Shown here piece after piece: positions 24,454 through 32,596 of a stretch of DNA of 64,000 bases. How positions within the stretch are numbered: position 1 is the stretch's first letter; every line of letters starts with the position of its first letter. Source of the stretch: Pectobacterium sp. CFBP8739 (GTDB lineage Bacteria; Pseudomonadota; Gammaproteobacteria; Enterobacterales; Enterobacteriaceae). The stretch is taken from assembly GCF_013449375.1 (NCBI RefSeq), contig NZ_JACDRR010000020.1:1-64000 (forward strand). The letters run 5' to 3'. Under the pieces are notes generated by a model. It was not told the DNA's origin and made no database searches. It was given only the letters and a program-made list of their open reading frames with translations. Both the position numbers and the translations under genes were made by a program.

Positions 24454-24813
24454 ATGCGTGTATTCAAAACCAAATGGTTTACTAAGGCAGCTAAATCCCA
24501 CGCCATCAAGGATAGCGAGTTATGTGAAGCTATTGAGGCGGTGATGCAGGGTAAAGCTGACGATCTCGGCGGCGGCGTTTATAAAAAGCGGCTGAACCAG
24601 AATCGCGATCGCGCCATCATATTGGCGAAAGGTGGACAGCACTGGTTTTATACGTTCCTGTATGTCAAGCAGGATATGGCGAACATTGATAATCGCGAAC
24701 TGGCCGGATTCCGCGAGTTGGCGAAGCACTACGCAACCCTTGCCGATGAAAAGATTACGGCACTTATTAAGAGTAAAGAACTGGTGGAGATTTGCCATGA
24801 CCGCAAAAAGTAA
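24454..24813 (+). CDS. RelE/ParE-superfamily toxin
   Basis: Putative type II toxin of 119 residues, of the RelE-like group with sequence RVFKTKWFTKAAKSHAIKD at the N-terminus and a basic core GGGVYKKRLNQNRDRAI typical of ribosome-dependent mRNA interferases of this superfamily. The toxin gene comes first, a HigBA-like order, and overlaps the antitoxin gene by 17 bases. The palindrome upstream suggests autoregulation. Target and activity are inferred from the family only. It occupies the position where E. coli carries fic-yhfG, another toxin-antitoxin-like pair. Confidence 0.8.
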   Translation: MRVFKTKWFTKAAKSHAIKDSELCEAIEAVMQGKADDLGGGVYKKRLNQNRDRAIILAKGGQHWFYTFLYVKQDMANIDNRELAGFRELAKHYATLADEKITALIKSKELVEICHDRKK

Positions 24814-25120
24814 ATTCAAGAGTCCTGCATTTGAGGCTATCCACAGCGCGGCTTCTGGATTATTCAGCGTCGACGCTATCCCTCAGGAAACTATGCGTAA
24901 CTTTGACAAAGCGTGCCTCAACAATGTGGACGATCTTCAACCTCTTGAGATTAAGGCGCTACGTGAGAAGCTAAACGTCAGCCAGCCAGTTTTCGCCCGC
25001 TACCTGAACACCAGTGTTTCAACGGTACAAAAGTGGGAAAGCGGCGTAAAACGCCCTAGTGGGTTGTCGCTGAAACTGCTTACCGTGGTGCAGAAGCATG
25101 GGTTAAAGGTGTTGGTTTGA
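24797..25120 (+). CDS. XRE-family antitoxin
   Basis: A 107-residue protein whose C-terminal half is a Cro/CI helix-turn-helix (about 56-100: LREKLNVSQPVFARYLNTS then VSTVQKWESGVKRPSG). The N-terminal half (about 1-45) is the likely toxin-binding part. The ATG at 24797 lies inside the toxin gene; the longer frame upstream is an out-of-frame shadow of the toxin. The pairing and overlap identify it as the cognate antitoxin and repressor. Confidence 0.82.
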   Translation: MTAKSKFKSPAFEAIHSAASGLFSVDAIPQETMRNFDKACLNNVDDLQPLEIKALREKLNVSQPVFARYLNTSVSTVQKWESGVKRPSGLSLKLLTVVQKHGLKVLV

Positions 25121-25422
25121 TTGATTGGGCTGGTTATTTTGGGAGATAGATTAACGGTCTGCTATGTTACAGAAGCAGACGTCTCTAACATCATGATATG
25201 CCTAAAATCAGGGAGCAGGTCAGCCCAATTTCAAGTTTTTGTTTTCACCCTGTATGGGTATGAAATACTGAGGTGAAAGTCCTCTGCAGGAAGAGTGCCG
25301 TTGTTAATTTGTTCGATATTGATTAAGCAACAAGCACAATCGTTAAACGTCATCCAGGATAAAGGCTAACGATGACTTAAACCCTATAATTCACTTCATT
25401 TCCCATTAGAAAAACCTAACCG
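25121..25422. other. Non-coding stretch after the toxin-antitoxin pair
   Basis: About 300 bases without a recognisable gene. A short GAGGTGAAAGTCCTC segment near 25270 resembles a sequence seen inside group II introns, but nothing around it supports an intron. Confidence 0.4.
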
Positions 25423-25677
25423 TTATGCCTCACTCACATCCTTATTCACATAAACCGTGAAGCCGTCTGGTTTTAAATCAGGATGATCAATTGAAATGTC
25501 ATTTATCACTTTACCCGTTAGCGTATAAATTAAATGCCCAGCAACATGCCGGCACTTTTCATACTCTTCCTGAGGCAATTCAGTTTTCAGCACCGCTAAT
25601 TCTGCTTTGACTTGTTCGATAAGAATAATTGATTTATCAATTAAACTTGATGCGATTTTTTTATCTGAGATGAACAT
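25423..25677 (-). CDS. Small hypothetical protein
   Basis: An 84-residue open frame with an AGGA ribosome-binding site eight bases before the ATG and a composition that looks coding. It is helical and mildly acidic (SLIDKSIILIEQVKAELAVL, LPQEEYEKCRHVAGHLIYTL), has one cysteine (about 42) and no membrane segment or signal peptide. I do not recognise the family. It lies alone between the toxin-antitoxin pair and the pectate lyase genes, on the opposite strand to both. Confidence 0.6.
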   Translation of the reverse strand: MFISDKKIASSLIDKSIILIEQVKAELAVLKTELPQEEYEKCRHVAGHLIYTLTGKVINDISIDHPDLKPDGFTVYVNKDVSEA

Positions 25678-26429
25678 CTCACCATCCTAATAGTGTGTTT
25701 GAAAATAGCTTCCATGCATTCTAATAACTTTACCCTCCACACATTAAACAGTCAAGAAAAAACCTATCTTGTCAACAAAAAATATGTGGCGAAAATATTT
25801 ATGCAGATAAACGGTTGCAACACATCGCCAGCCTCCCTCTTTTTAGTTATTTTTAGCGCTCCACAACAGCGAGCGGCAATCTTCAACGGCACAACGTCTC
25901 TACAAACATAGGAAAATCGGGGCTATGTATTTACACGATGTCAGAACATAAAGTTAGCATGATAATAATTACATAGATCACAAATAATTTATTTCCGTAA
26001 TAGCCATCTTTATTAATAGGCCTTATTTATTATATTCATTACAGCAAACGATTAGACTGAAATTATTTTTAACAAAAAAACAATAACCATAAAAACTCAT
26101 GAATTAATTAATTTTTTGAAAAAGGAAGAGGGTAACCAGGTAAAAAAACCTTCCCATTGATATTTATTTTTAATTTTTGATGACGATCACAATTGCTAAT
26201 ACAGCGAATAAACCACGCATATGAAATGGATAAAAATAAAGAATCCAGATTGAATAAACAAACATTAAAAAATAAATGCATGATTTTAAACAATTTAATT
26301 GGAAATTGGTTTCTATTTAAAAATAATATACCCAAATCCGCTAAGTTATCCTATTTTATTTAACTAATATATTTAACGCCCCATCTTGTATTGTTTATTT
26401 TTTCTGTTAACACTTATCTAGGCTTTATA
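25678..26429. other. AT-rich region upstream of the first pectate lyase
   Basis: About 750 bases, strongly AT-rich, with no supported gene; a 75-codon frame at 26108-26335 on the minus strand looks spurious. Long AT-rich upstream regions are common for horizontally acquired or H-NS-bound virulence genes, so it probably serves as control DNA for the pectate lyase. Confidence 0.5.
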
Positions 26430-26448
26430 GACAAACCTTAATTTCATT
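26430..26448 (+). promoter_or_regulatory. KdgR-box-like site upstream of the first pectate lyase
   Basis: The 19-base site ends in TTTCATT and aligns with the KdgR pattern AATRAAAC-N3-GTTTCATT at about 11-12 positions. It is conserved with the better-matching site before the second pectate lyase, inside a larger block shared by both promoters (from TAACACTTA through TTGAAACA). KdgR represses pectinolysis genes until pectin catabolites appear. Confidence 0.5.
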
Positions 26449-26528
26449 TTTGTTGAAACAGCCTTTCTTATTACACAGGGTGTGTAGTGATAAATACCCA
26501 AAAAAATCTATGTCAAGGAGAGTACACA

Positions 26529-27653
26529 ATGAAATACCTACTGCCTTCTGCAGCCGCTGGGCTGTTGCTGCTTGCTGCCCAACCTACAATGGCGGCAAAC
26601 ACGGGAGGTTATGCCACCACGGACGGCGGCGACATTTCCGGTGCGGTGAAAAAGACGGCGCGTTCTCTGCAAGAGATCGTCGATATCATTGAGGCTGCGA
26701 AAAAAGACTCAAGCGGTAAAGCGGTCAAAGGGGGTGCCTACCCGCTCATTATTACCTACAACGGCAATGAAGATGCGCTAATCAAAGCCGCCGAAGCCAA
26801 CATCTGCGGCCAATGGAGCAAAGATCCACGCGGTGTGGAAATCAAGGAGTTCACCAAGGGGATCACCATCCTCGGAACCAACGGTTCTTCCGCAAACTTT
26901 GGTATCTGGATTGTAAACTCTTCCAACGTTGTCGTGCGTAACATGCGCTTCGGCTATATGCCGGGTGGCGCAAACGATGGTGATGCTATCCGTATTGATA
27001 ACTCTCCGAACGTCTGGATCGACCACAACGAGATCTTCGCCAAGAACTTCGAATGTGCCGGTACACCAGACAACGATACGACTTTTGAATCCGCTGTCGA
27101 TATCAAGAAAGCCTCAACCAACGTCACGGTATCCTACAACTATATCCATGGCGTGAAAAAAGTGGGTCTGAGCGGTTCCAGCAACACGGATACGGGTCGT
27201 AACCTGACTTATCATCACAATATTTATAGCGATGTTAACTCACGTCTGCCGCTGCAACGTGGTGGCCAGGTTCACGCGTACAACAACCTGTATGATGGCA
27301 TCAAAAGTTCAGGCTTTAACGTTCGTCAGAAAGGAATCGCACTGATCGAAAGCAACTGGTTTGAAAATGCGCTCAACCCAGTGACCGCACGTAATGATGA
27401 CTCCAACTTCGGGACCTGGGAACTGCGTAACAACAACATTACCAGCCCATCTGATTTTGCTAAATACAACATCACCTGGGGTAAGCCATCCACACCACAC
27501 ATCAATGCGGATGACTGGAAGAGCACGGGCAAATTCCCTGCTCTCCCGTATAGCTACTCACCGGTTTCCGCACAGTGCGTGAAGGATAAACTGGCAAGCT
27601 ACGCTGGCGTAGGTAAAAACCTGGCAGTGCTGACAGCCGCTAACTGTAAATAA
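26529..27653 (+). CDS. pelB: Secreted pectate lyase, PL1 family (PelA/B type)
   Basis: Extracellular endo-pectate lyase, 374 residues as precursor. The PelB-type Sec signal peptide (starting MKYLLPSAAAGLL) is cut near residue 22 before ANTGGYATTDGG; the folded enzyme leaves through the type II (Out) system. PL1 features are the parallel beta-helix, WIDHNE, the calcium-site region FESAVDIKKAS and the catalytic arginine motif RLPLQRGG. The start has an AAGGAG ribosome-binding site; the frame upstream is not coding. It is followed by a tandem paralogue. The exact letter (pelA or pelB) is uncertain. Confidence 0.88.
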   Translation: MKYLLPSAAAGLLLLAAQPTMAANTGGYATTDGGDISGAVKKTARSLQEIVDIIEAAKKDSSGKAVKGGAYPLIITYNGNEDALIKAAEANICGQWSKDPRGVEIKEFTKGITILGTNGSSANFGIWIVNSSNVVVRNMRFGYMPGGANDGDAIRIDNSPNVWIDHNEIFAKNFECAGTPDNDTTFESAVDIKKASTNVTVSYNYIHGVKKVGLSGSSNTDTGRNLTYHHNIYSDVNSRLPLQRGGQVHAYNNLYDGIKSSGFNVRQKGIALIESNWFENALNPVTARNDDSNFGTWELRNNNITSPSDFAKYNITWGKPSTPHINADDWKSTGKFPALPYSYSPVSAQCVKDKLASYAGVGKNLAVLTAANCK

Positions 27654-27717
27654 AGGCGGTCAGGCTTTTCCCGTCATATGAATGACAGGAAGTCATCAGC
27701 CTGAACTTCCCGCAGCG

Positions 27718-27780
27718 GTGTCTCTTCATGAAGAGACACGACTCTACCCGAGCGAGCTCTAAGAGCTCGCTCATTTTTTA
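27718..27780 (+). terminator. Two hairpins ending the first pectate lyase transcript
   Basis: A perfect 22-base palindrome (11-base arms 27718-27728 and 27729-27739) is followed by an 11-base inverted repeat, GAGCGAGCTCT (27750-27760) with AGAGCTCGCTC (27762-27772), and then ATTTTTTA. The second is a strong rho-independent terminator. Confidence 0.88.
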
Positions 27781-28253
27781 TGGCAACCTGCACATAAGCG
27801 TGAATACCTATTTCTTAAAGAGAGAACAATTAAATACCAGGCTAATTATTTATAAATTAATCAATAGATTTATTGATCAATAAAAACCAGTCATTAATTA
27901 ATGATTAAATAATAAAAAGCATAATGACTCATCAAAACGGAATTAATTAATAATTTGATCAGCATCAACTATTTTCAACACGACCATCTCAATGAGGGAA
28001 TTTGACTTATTTGTTGATGTCGCTCACAGTTACTACCTCTATCAAAATCTCTCTATCACAGAATAAAAAACGAAATATAATTTTATTTTTCATAAAAACG
28101 CCTAATGTTATAATTTTAGAAAAAATGAAAAAACATTACCACTTGAAATAGGAGGTTATTAATCACCAATATTGCCAATGTTATTCAATCGATACATTTA
28201 ACATCTAAATATTGAATTATTTTATTTTTATGGTAACACTTAATTGGGATTTC
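27781..28253. other. AT-rich control region between the two PL1 genes
   Basis: About 470 bases, very AT-rich and without a gene. A weak CRP-like half site with GCTCACA occurs near 28020-28027. Sequence similarity to the upstream region of the first pectate lyase begins only near the KdgR-like box. Confidence 0.5.
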
Positions 28254-28272
28254 AATAAACCTTGATTTCATT
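28254..28272 (+). promoter_or_regulatory. KdgR box upstream of the second pectate lyase
   Basis: AATAAACCTTGATTTCATT matches 15 of 19 positions of AATGAAACATTGTTTCATT (14 identities plus an A where the pattern allows A or G), the KdgR operator pattern. It lies about 84 bases before the ATG and is shared with the first paralogue. Confidence 0.65.
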
Positions 28273-28355
28273 TTTATTGAAACACCACAATAATATAATC
28301 TGGGTTATGTGGATCATTTATACCCAAAAAATTCAATTCCAAGGAGAGTACCTTA

Positions 28356-29480
28356 ATGAAATACCTACTGCCTTCTGCAGCCGCTGGGCTGTTATTACTT
28401 GCAGCCCAACCGACGATGGCGGCAAATACGGGCGGTTACGCTACCACTGATGGTGGTGACGTTGCCGGAGCCGTGAAAAAAACTGCACGCTCCATGCAAG
28501 ACATCATTGATATCATCGAAGCCGCTAAGCTGGATTCCAATGGTAAGAAAGTCAAAGGGGGCGCTTACCCGCTCGTCATCACCTATAACGGTAATGAAGA
28601 TGCGTTGATTAAAGCCGCAGAGAACGATATCTGCGGTCAGTGGAAGAAAGACGCACGCGGTGTGGAAATCAAAGAGTTTACCAAAGGAATTACCATCATC
28701 GGAACCAACGGATCTTCCGCCAACTTCGGGATCTGGCTGACGAAATCATCCGATGTTGTCATCCGTAATATGCGTTTTGGCTACATGCCGGGCGGCGCGC
28801 AGGACGGCGATGCGATTCGTATCGATAACACGCCGAACGTCTGGATTGACCACAACGAAATCTTCGCGAAAAACTTTGAATGCGCAGGCACAAAAGACGG
28901 TGACACCACATTCGAATCCGCGATTGATATCAAGAAAGCCTCAACCAATGTCACCGTGTCGTACAACTACATTCACGGCATCAAGAAAGTGGGTCTGAGC
29001 GGCTTCAGCAGCAGCGATACGGGCCGTGACCTGACTTACCATCACAATATTTACGACGACGTTAACGCTCGCCTCCCACTGCAACGTGGCGGTAAAGTTC
29101 ACGCCTACAACAACCTGTATACCGGCATCACCAGTTCTGGCCTGAATGTGCGCCAGAATGGGATTGCGCTGATCGAACGTAACTGGTTCGAAAATGCGAA
29201 AAACCCGGTGACCTCACGCTACGACGGTTCCAACTTCGGTACCTGGGATCTGCGTAATAACAACGTCATGAGCCCAGCTGACTTCACAAAATACAACATC
29301 ACCTGGGATAAAGATACCAAGCCCTACGTGAATGCTGAAGACTGGAAGAGCACAGGCACGTTCCCTTCTCTTCCTTACAGCTACTCTCCGGTTTCAGCAC
29401 AGTGCGTGAAGGATAAACTGGCGAACTATGCTGGCGTGGGCAAAAACCTTGCCGTCCTGACGGCAGCAAGCTGTAACTAA
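28356..29480 (+). CDS. pelC: Secreted pectate lyase, PL1 family (PelC type)
   Basis: Tandem paralogue of the preceding gene, again 374 residues with an identical 22-residue signal peptide. It differs at scattered positions (for example GDVAGAVKKTARSMQDIIDI, GFSSSDTGRDLTYHHNIYDD). The calcium-binding WIDHNE / FESAIDIKKAS region and the catalytic RLPLQRGG motif are intact. From memory the mature sequence is closest to Pectobacterium pectate lyase 3 (PelC), and it lies next to the PelZ-like gene as PelC does. Secreted by type II secretion; an AAGGAG ribosome-binding site is present. Confidence 0.9.
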   Translation: MKYLLPSAAAGLLLLAAQPTMAANTGGYATTDGGDVAGAVKKTARSMQDIIDIIEAAKLDSNGKKVKGGAYPLVITYNGNEDALIKAAENDICGQWKKDARGVEIKEFTKGITIIGTNGSSANFGIWLTKSSDVVIRNMRFGYMPGGAQDGDAIRIDNTPNVWIDHNEIFAKNFECAGTKDGDTTFESAIDIKKASTNVTVSYNYIHGIKKVGLSGFSSSDTGRDLTYHHNIYDDVNARLPLQRGGKVHAYNNLYTGITSSGLNVRQNGIALIERNWFENAKNPVTSRYDGSNFGTWDLRNNNVMSPADFTKYNITWDKDTKPYVNAEDWKSTGTFPSLPYSYSPVSAQCVKDKLANYAGVGKNLAVLTAASCN

Positions 29481-29511
29481 TTGCTAAGTGTAAACGTAAA
29501 TAAGCGAACTT

Positions 29512-29623
29512 CAGGCTCCGCCCCTCATCGTCCTGTGCTAGCAGGAGCCTGCAAGTGAGTTTAACGCCCGTCAGTTTATTGTTTGGGCCGCACTTGAGCG
29601 AGCACTTAGGGCTCGCTCATTTT
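29512..29623 (+). terminator. Hairpins ending the pelC transcript
   Basis: A first stem CAGGCTCC/GGAGCCTG (29512-29519 and 29544-29551) is followed by GAGCGAGC (29596-29603) pairing with GCTCGCTC (29611-29618) and then ATTTTTAT. The second hairpin is nearly the same sequence as the one after the first pectate lyase, so the duplication includes the terminator. Confidence 0.82.
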
Positions 29624-29648
29624 TATCGTTACTATTCAAGGAAATGAA

Positions 29649-30926
29649 ATGAAACGTTCTCTTCTGTTTGCCGCACTGTTCAGCACTGGATTCGTATTCA
29701 GTGTCGGCATACCAATGGTTAGCGCCGCCACGCCGGCAGCACCAGAGTTGAAAGGATTCGGGACCGATACCGTCGCAGGCAGCGGTGGGCGTATTATTCG
29801 CGTCACAACGCTGGCCTCTTCCGGAGCCGGTTCACTTCGGGAAGCGCTGGCCGCCAAAGGACCGCGCATTATTGTTTTTGAGGTTGGCGGGATTATCGAC
29901 CTGAACAAAAGTGACCTTCGGTTAACGGAACCGTTTGTCACCATTGCGGGTCAGACCGCGCCTTCTCCCGGCATCACCATCATTCGCGGTGGAATGGGCA
30001 TTAGCACGCATGATGTGCTCATGCAGCACATCCGTTTTCGCATCGGCGATGCCGGTACGGGTAAAAAAAGCGGCTTTGAACGCGATGTTTCAATCAACGG
30101 TAAAGATGCCTACAACGTCGTGATCGATCACTCGAGTTTTGCGTGGGGAACAGATGAGAACCTGTCTATTTCCGGCCCACGCTACGATGGGCCGCAGGGC
30201 ACTGCACACCGTATCACGCTTTCAAATAACATCATTGCTGAAGGCCTATACGACTCAGCGCATACCAAAGGCATTCACTCAATGGGCACGTTGGTTCACG
30301 ATAACGTGACCGACGTGGCAATTGTGGGCAACCTGTACGCCCACAACAATGAACGCAACGCTTGGTTCAAGGCTGGTTCAACGGGCGTTATGGCCAATAA
30401 CCTGATCTACAATCCCGGTATTTGGGGTATTCGCGTTGGCGGAGTCAAAGGCGAGTGGGAAGGGAAAACCATGCCAGCCAGCCCACGCGTTTCCGTTGCG
30501 GGTAACGTAATGCACTACGGTGCGAATACCAAAGCCGGTTTAGGACTCGTAGGCAGTAACAGCTCCGGAGATGTCTGGATGTCAGACAACCTCGCTTACG
30601 ATGCCAACGGAAAAGCGGCACCACAAACCTGGGGCAGCGGGATTAACTTACTCAAGGTTTCCCCTATTTGGCCTTCAGGCTTAACGGCAGCATCCGCCAG
30701 CGCCACCACCAATCAGGTGCTGCAAAGCGCAGGCGCACGCCCCAAAGATCGTGATGCAGTCGATAAACGTATCGTGGACAATTTCAAACAGCGGAAAGGC
30801 AGTTTCGTGAACAGCCAGGAAGAGGTTGGCGGTTATCCTGTTGCGACGGCAACCTACCGTCAGTTGAACGTGCCGAGCACCGGCGTGGATGCCTGGCTAC
30901 AGCAGATGGCAAAAGCGCTGGAATAA
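29649..30926 (+). CDS. pelZ: Secreted pectate lyase (PelZ-like, PL1 superfamily)
   Basis: A 425-residue exported protein with a signal peptide (MKRSLLFAALFSTGFVFSVG..., cleavage near SAATPAAP). It has the beta-helix pectate lyase pattern, VIDHSSFAWGTDENLS, and an AWFKAG/IWGIRVGG core distinct from the PelB/C group. Size, position after pelC and sequence resemble PelZ of Dickeya, a weak pectate lyase. The AAGGAAATGAA ribosome-binding site is good. It starts 26 bases after the preceding terminator and may have its own promoter or depend on read-through. Confidence 0.85.
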   Translation: MKRSLLFAALFSTGFVFSVGIPMVSAATPAAPELKGFGTDTVAGSGGRIIRVTTLASSGAGSLREALAAKGPRIIVFEVGGIIDLNKSDLRLTEPFVTIAGQTAPSPGITIIRGGMGISTHDVLMQHIRFRIGDAGTGKKSGFERDVSINGKDAYNVVIDHSSFAWGTDENLSISGPRYDGPQGTAHRITLSNNIIAEGLYDSAHTKGIHSMGTLVHDNVTDVAIVGNLYAHNNERNAWFKAGSTGVMANNLIYNPGIWGIRVGGVKGEWEGKTMPASPRVSVAGNVMHYGANTKAGLGLVGSNSSGDVWMSDNLAYDANGKAAPQTWGSGINLLKVSPIWPSGLTAASASATTNQVLQSAGARPKDRDAVDKRIVDNFKQRKGSFVNSQEEVGGYPVATATYRQLNVPSTGVDAWLQQMAKALE

Positions 30927-30950
30927 CACAGTCGTTAATACGTGAAGATC

Positions 30951-30978
30951 GAAAAGGGCCACATCAGTGGCCCTTTTC
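30951..30978. terminator. Bidirectional terminator between pelZ and ppiA
   Basis: GAAAAGGGCCAC (30951-30962) pairs perfectly with GTGGCCCTTTTC (30967-30978) around a four-base loop. A- and T-rich stem ends let it act for both convergent genes. Confidence 0.85.
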
Positions 30979-31007
30979 GTCTTCTCAGCTCTTGTCTATC
31001 TCACCAC

Positions 31008-31580
31008 TCAGGGCAGCACTTTCGCGGACTGAATCACGATAGGCGTAGTCGGCACATTCTGGTAAGGCCCGATGTTCTTCGTTGGTACCTGAGAGATCTT
31101 ATCTACCACTTCCATCCCCTTCACCACTTTACCGAACACGGCGTAGCCAAAATCACGCTGGCCGTGATCGAGGAAGGCATTGTCAGCGACGTTGATAAAG
31201 AACTGGCTGGTCGCGCTATCTTTTTCTGCGGTACGCGCCATCGCGATCGTACCACGCTGGTTACGCAGGCCGTTGTCGGCTTCATTTTTGATCGGCGCAT
31301 TCGTCGCTTTTTGGCTCATTTCGCCAGAAAAGCCACCGCCCTGCACCATAAAACCAGGGATGACACGGTGAAATGTCGTCCCGTTATAAAAACCATTGTT
31401 AACGTACTCGACGAAATTTTTTACCGAAACGGGTGCTTTTTGATTATCTAAAGACAGTTCGATATTGCCCGCAGACGTCGTCAACAGCACACGCGTGGTG
31501 GTGTTGGAAGCCGCAAAGGCCGGAGAGAATGCCGTCAGTGAAATAAGGGCTGCCGCGGCAACCAGAGTACGTTTGAACAT
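31008..31580 (-). CDS. ppiA: Periplasmic cyclophilin-type peptidyl-prolyl isomerase A
   Basis: Periplasmic prolyl isomerase of 190 residues. A signal peptide ([19 protein letters not shown], cleavage near AFAASNTT) precedes the cyclophilin domain with [15 protein letters not shown], where the arginine is catalytic, and [17 protein letters not shown] use the ATG at 31580 with AGGA upstream; a long upstream frame is not part of the protein. Backbone gene: in E. coli ppiA also follows the pabA-fic region. Confidence 0.95.
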   Translation of the reverse strand: MFKRTLVAAAALISLTAFSPAFAASNTTTRVLLTTSAGNIELSLDNQKAPVSVKNFVEYVNNGFYNGTTFHRVIPGFMVQGGGFSGEMSQKATNAPIKNEADNGLRNQRGTIAMARTAEKDSATSQFFINVADNAFLDHGQRDFGYAVFGKVVKGMEVVDKISQVPTKNIGPYQNVPTTPIVIQSAKVLP

Positions 31581-31722
31581 GCGAATTCCTTTTTGAAGAG
31601 GCTGACTACACAAAGCGTAATGATTGTAAGTATCCACATCCTTCAACGCTACCCATTTACCTTTTTTTACGTATAAAAGTCTGTTCGTAACCAACTGTGA
31701 ACGAAAACCTGCACATTAAGAT

Positions 31723-31747
31723 AAAAAAAGGGCCGATTGCCCGGCCC
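31723..31747 (-). terminator. Terminator of the enolase/ABC operon
   Basis: On the minus strand GGGCCG (plus 31742-31747) pairs with CGGCCC (plus 31730-31735) and is followed by a run of seven T. It lies 28 bases after the stop of the last ATPase gene. Confidence 0.88.
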
Positions 31748-31775
31748 TCATAATGTTAATTATCGCAAAGCGTAC

Positions 31776-32585
31776 CTAGCCCATACGCTCCGAGCGCACC
31801 GCCAGATCGCGGCTATACTGACGGCTGGCATCCACCAGCATTGAGGTATACGCATCCTTCGGCACATCACTGGTCAGGTCGTCGGTTTCCAGCGTTTCCA
31901 GTATCTTGCCGTACTGCATCACCGCCACTTTATGACACAAATGGGAAATCACGCCCAAGTCATGTGTCACCATCAGGTAGGTCAGCTTTTCCTGCTGCTG
32001 CAACTCCATAAGCAGGTTGAGAATTTCCGCCTGCACCGACACATCCAGCGCCGACGTCGGCTCATCCAGCAGCAGTACCCTTGGCTCCAGAATCAGCGCA
32101 CGGGCAATTGCCACACGCTGACGCTGCCCGCCCGAAAGCTGGTGCGGGTAGCGGCGGCGGAAGTGCGTTCCCAGCCCCACTTTCTCCAGCAAGGTATCGA
32201 TACGATCGTCACGATCGTCAAAGCGATGGATCGACAGCGGTTCTTCCAGAATCGACTCTACGGTATGACGGGGATGCAGCGATCCGTATGGATCCTGGAA
32301 CACCATCTGCACCTGGCGACAGCGAGCCTGATCGATCCGGTGCGCCAGTTTTTTCCCGCCAATCAGCAGCGTGCCTTCCCAATGGTTAAACAGCCCAGCC
32401 AGACACTTCAGCACCGTGGTTTTGCCGGAGCCCGATTCCCCCACCAGACCAAAGATATCGCCATCGTTGACGGTGAGGTTCACATCGTACAACACCTGAT
32501 TCTTCGCGCTGCCATGACCAAAAGAGAGATTCAGGTTATTCACTTCGATCATCGGCTTACGCTGACGCATTGCTTCAGTTGCCAT
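31776..32585 (-). CDS. Peptide/nickel-type ABC transporter ATP-binding protein (second)
   Basis: ATPase subunit of 269 residues, Dpp/Opp/Ddp family. Walker A GESGSGKTTVLKCL (about 50-63), Q-loop QMVFQDPYGSLHPR, signature LSGGQRQRVAIARAL, Walker [13 protein letters not shown] and H-loop VTHD are all present. It starts 11 bases after the other ATPase gene and is the last gene of the operon. With its partner it would power a five-component importer. The substrate is not determined by this subunit. Confidence 0.92.
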   Translation of the reverse strand: MATEAMRQRKPMIEVNNLNLSFGHGSAKNQVLYDVNLTVNDGDIFGLVGESGSGKTTVLKCLAGLFNHWEGTLLIGGKKLAHRIDQARCRQVQMVFQDPYGSLHPRHTVESILEEPLSIHRFDDRDDRIDTLLEKVGLGTHFRRRYPHQLSGGQRQRVAIARALILEPRVLLLDEPTSALDVSVQAEILNLLMELQQQEKLTYLMVTHDLGVISHLCHKVAVMQYGKILETLETDDLTSDVPKDAYTSMLVDASRQYSRDLAVRSERMG

Positions 32586-32596
32586 GCTTATCCCCT

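Noticed and set aside
26108-26335. 75-codon minus-strand frame before the first pectate lyase
   Set aside because: Its composition simply follows the AT-rich DNA (Phe, Leu, Ile, Lys, Asn), and there is no start signal.
28012-28027. CRP site upstream of pelC
   Set aside because: Only the right half (TCACA) is good; the left half deviates at several positions or has the wrong spacing, so it is mentioned only as a weak half site.
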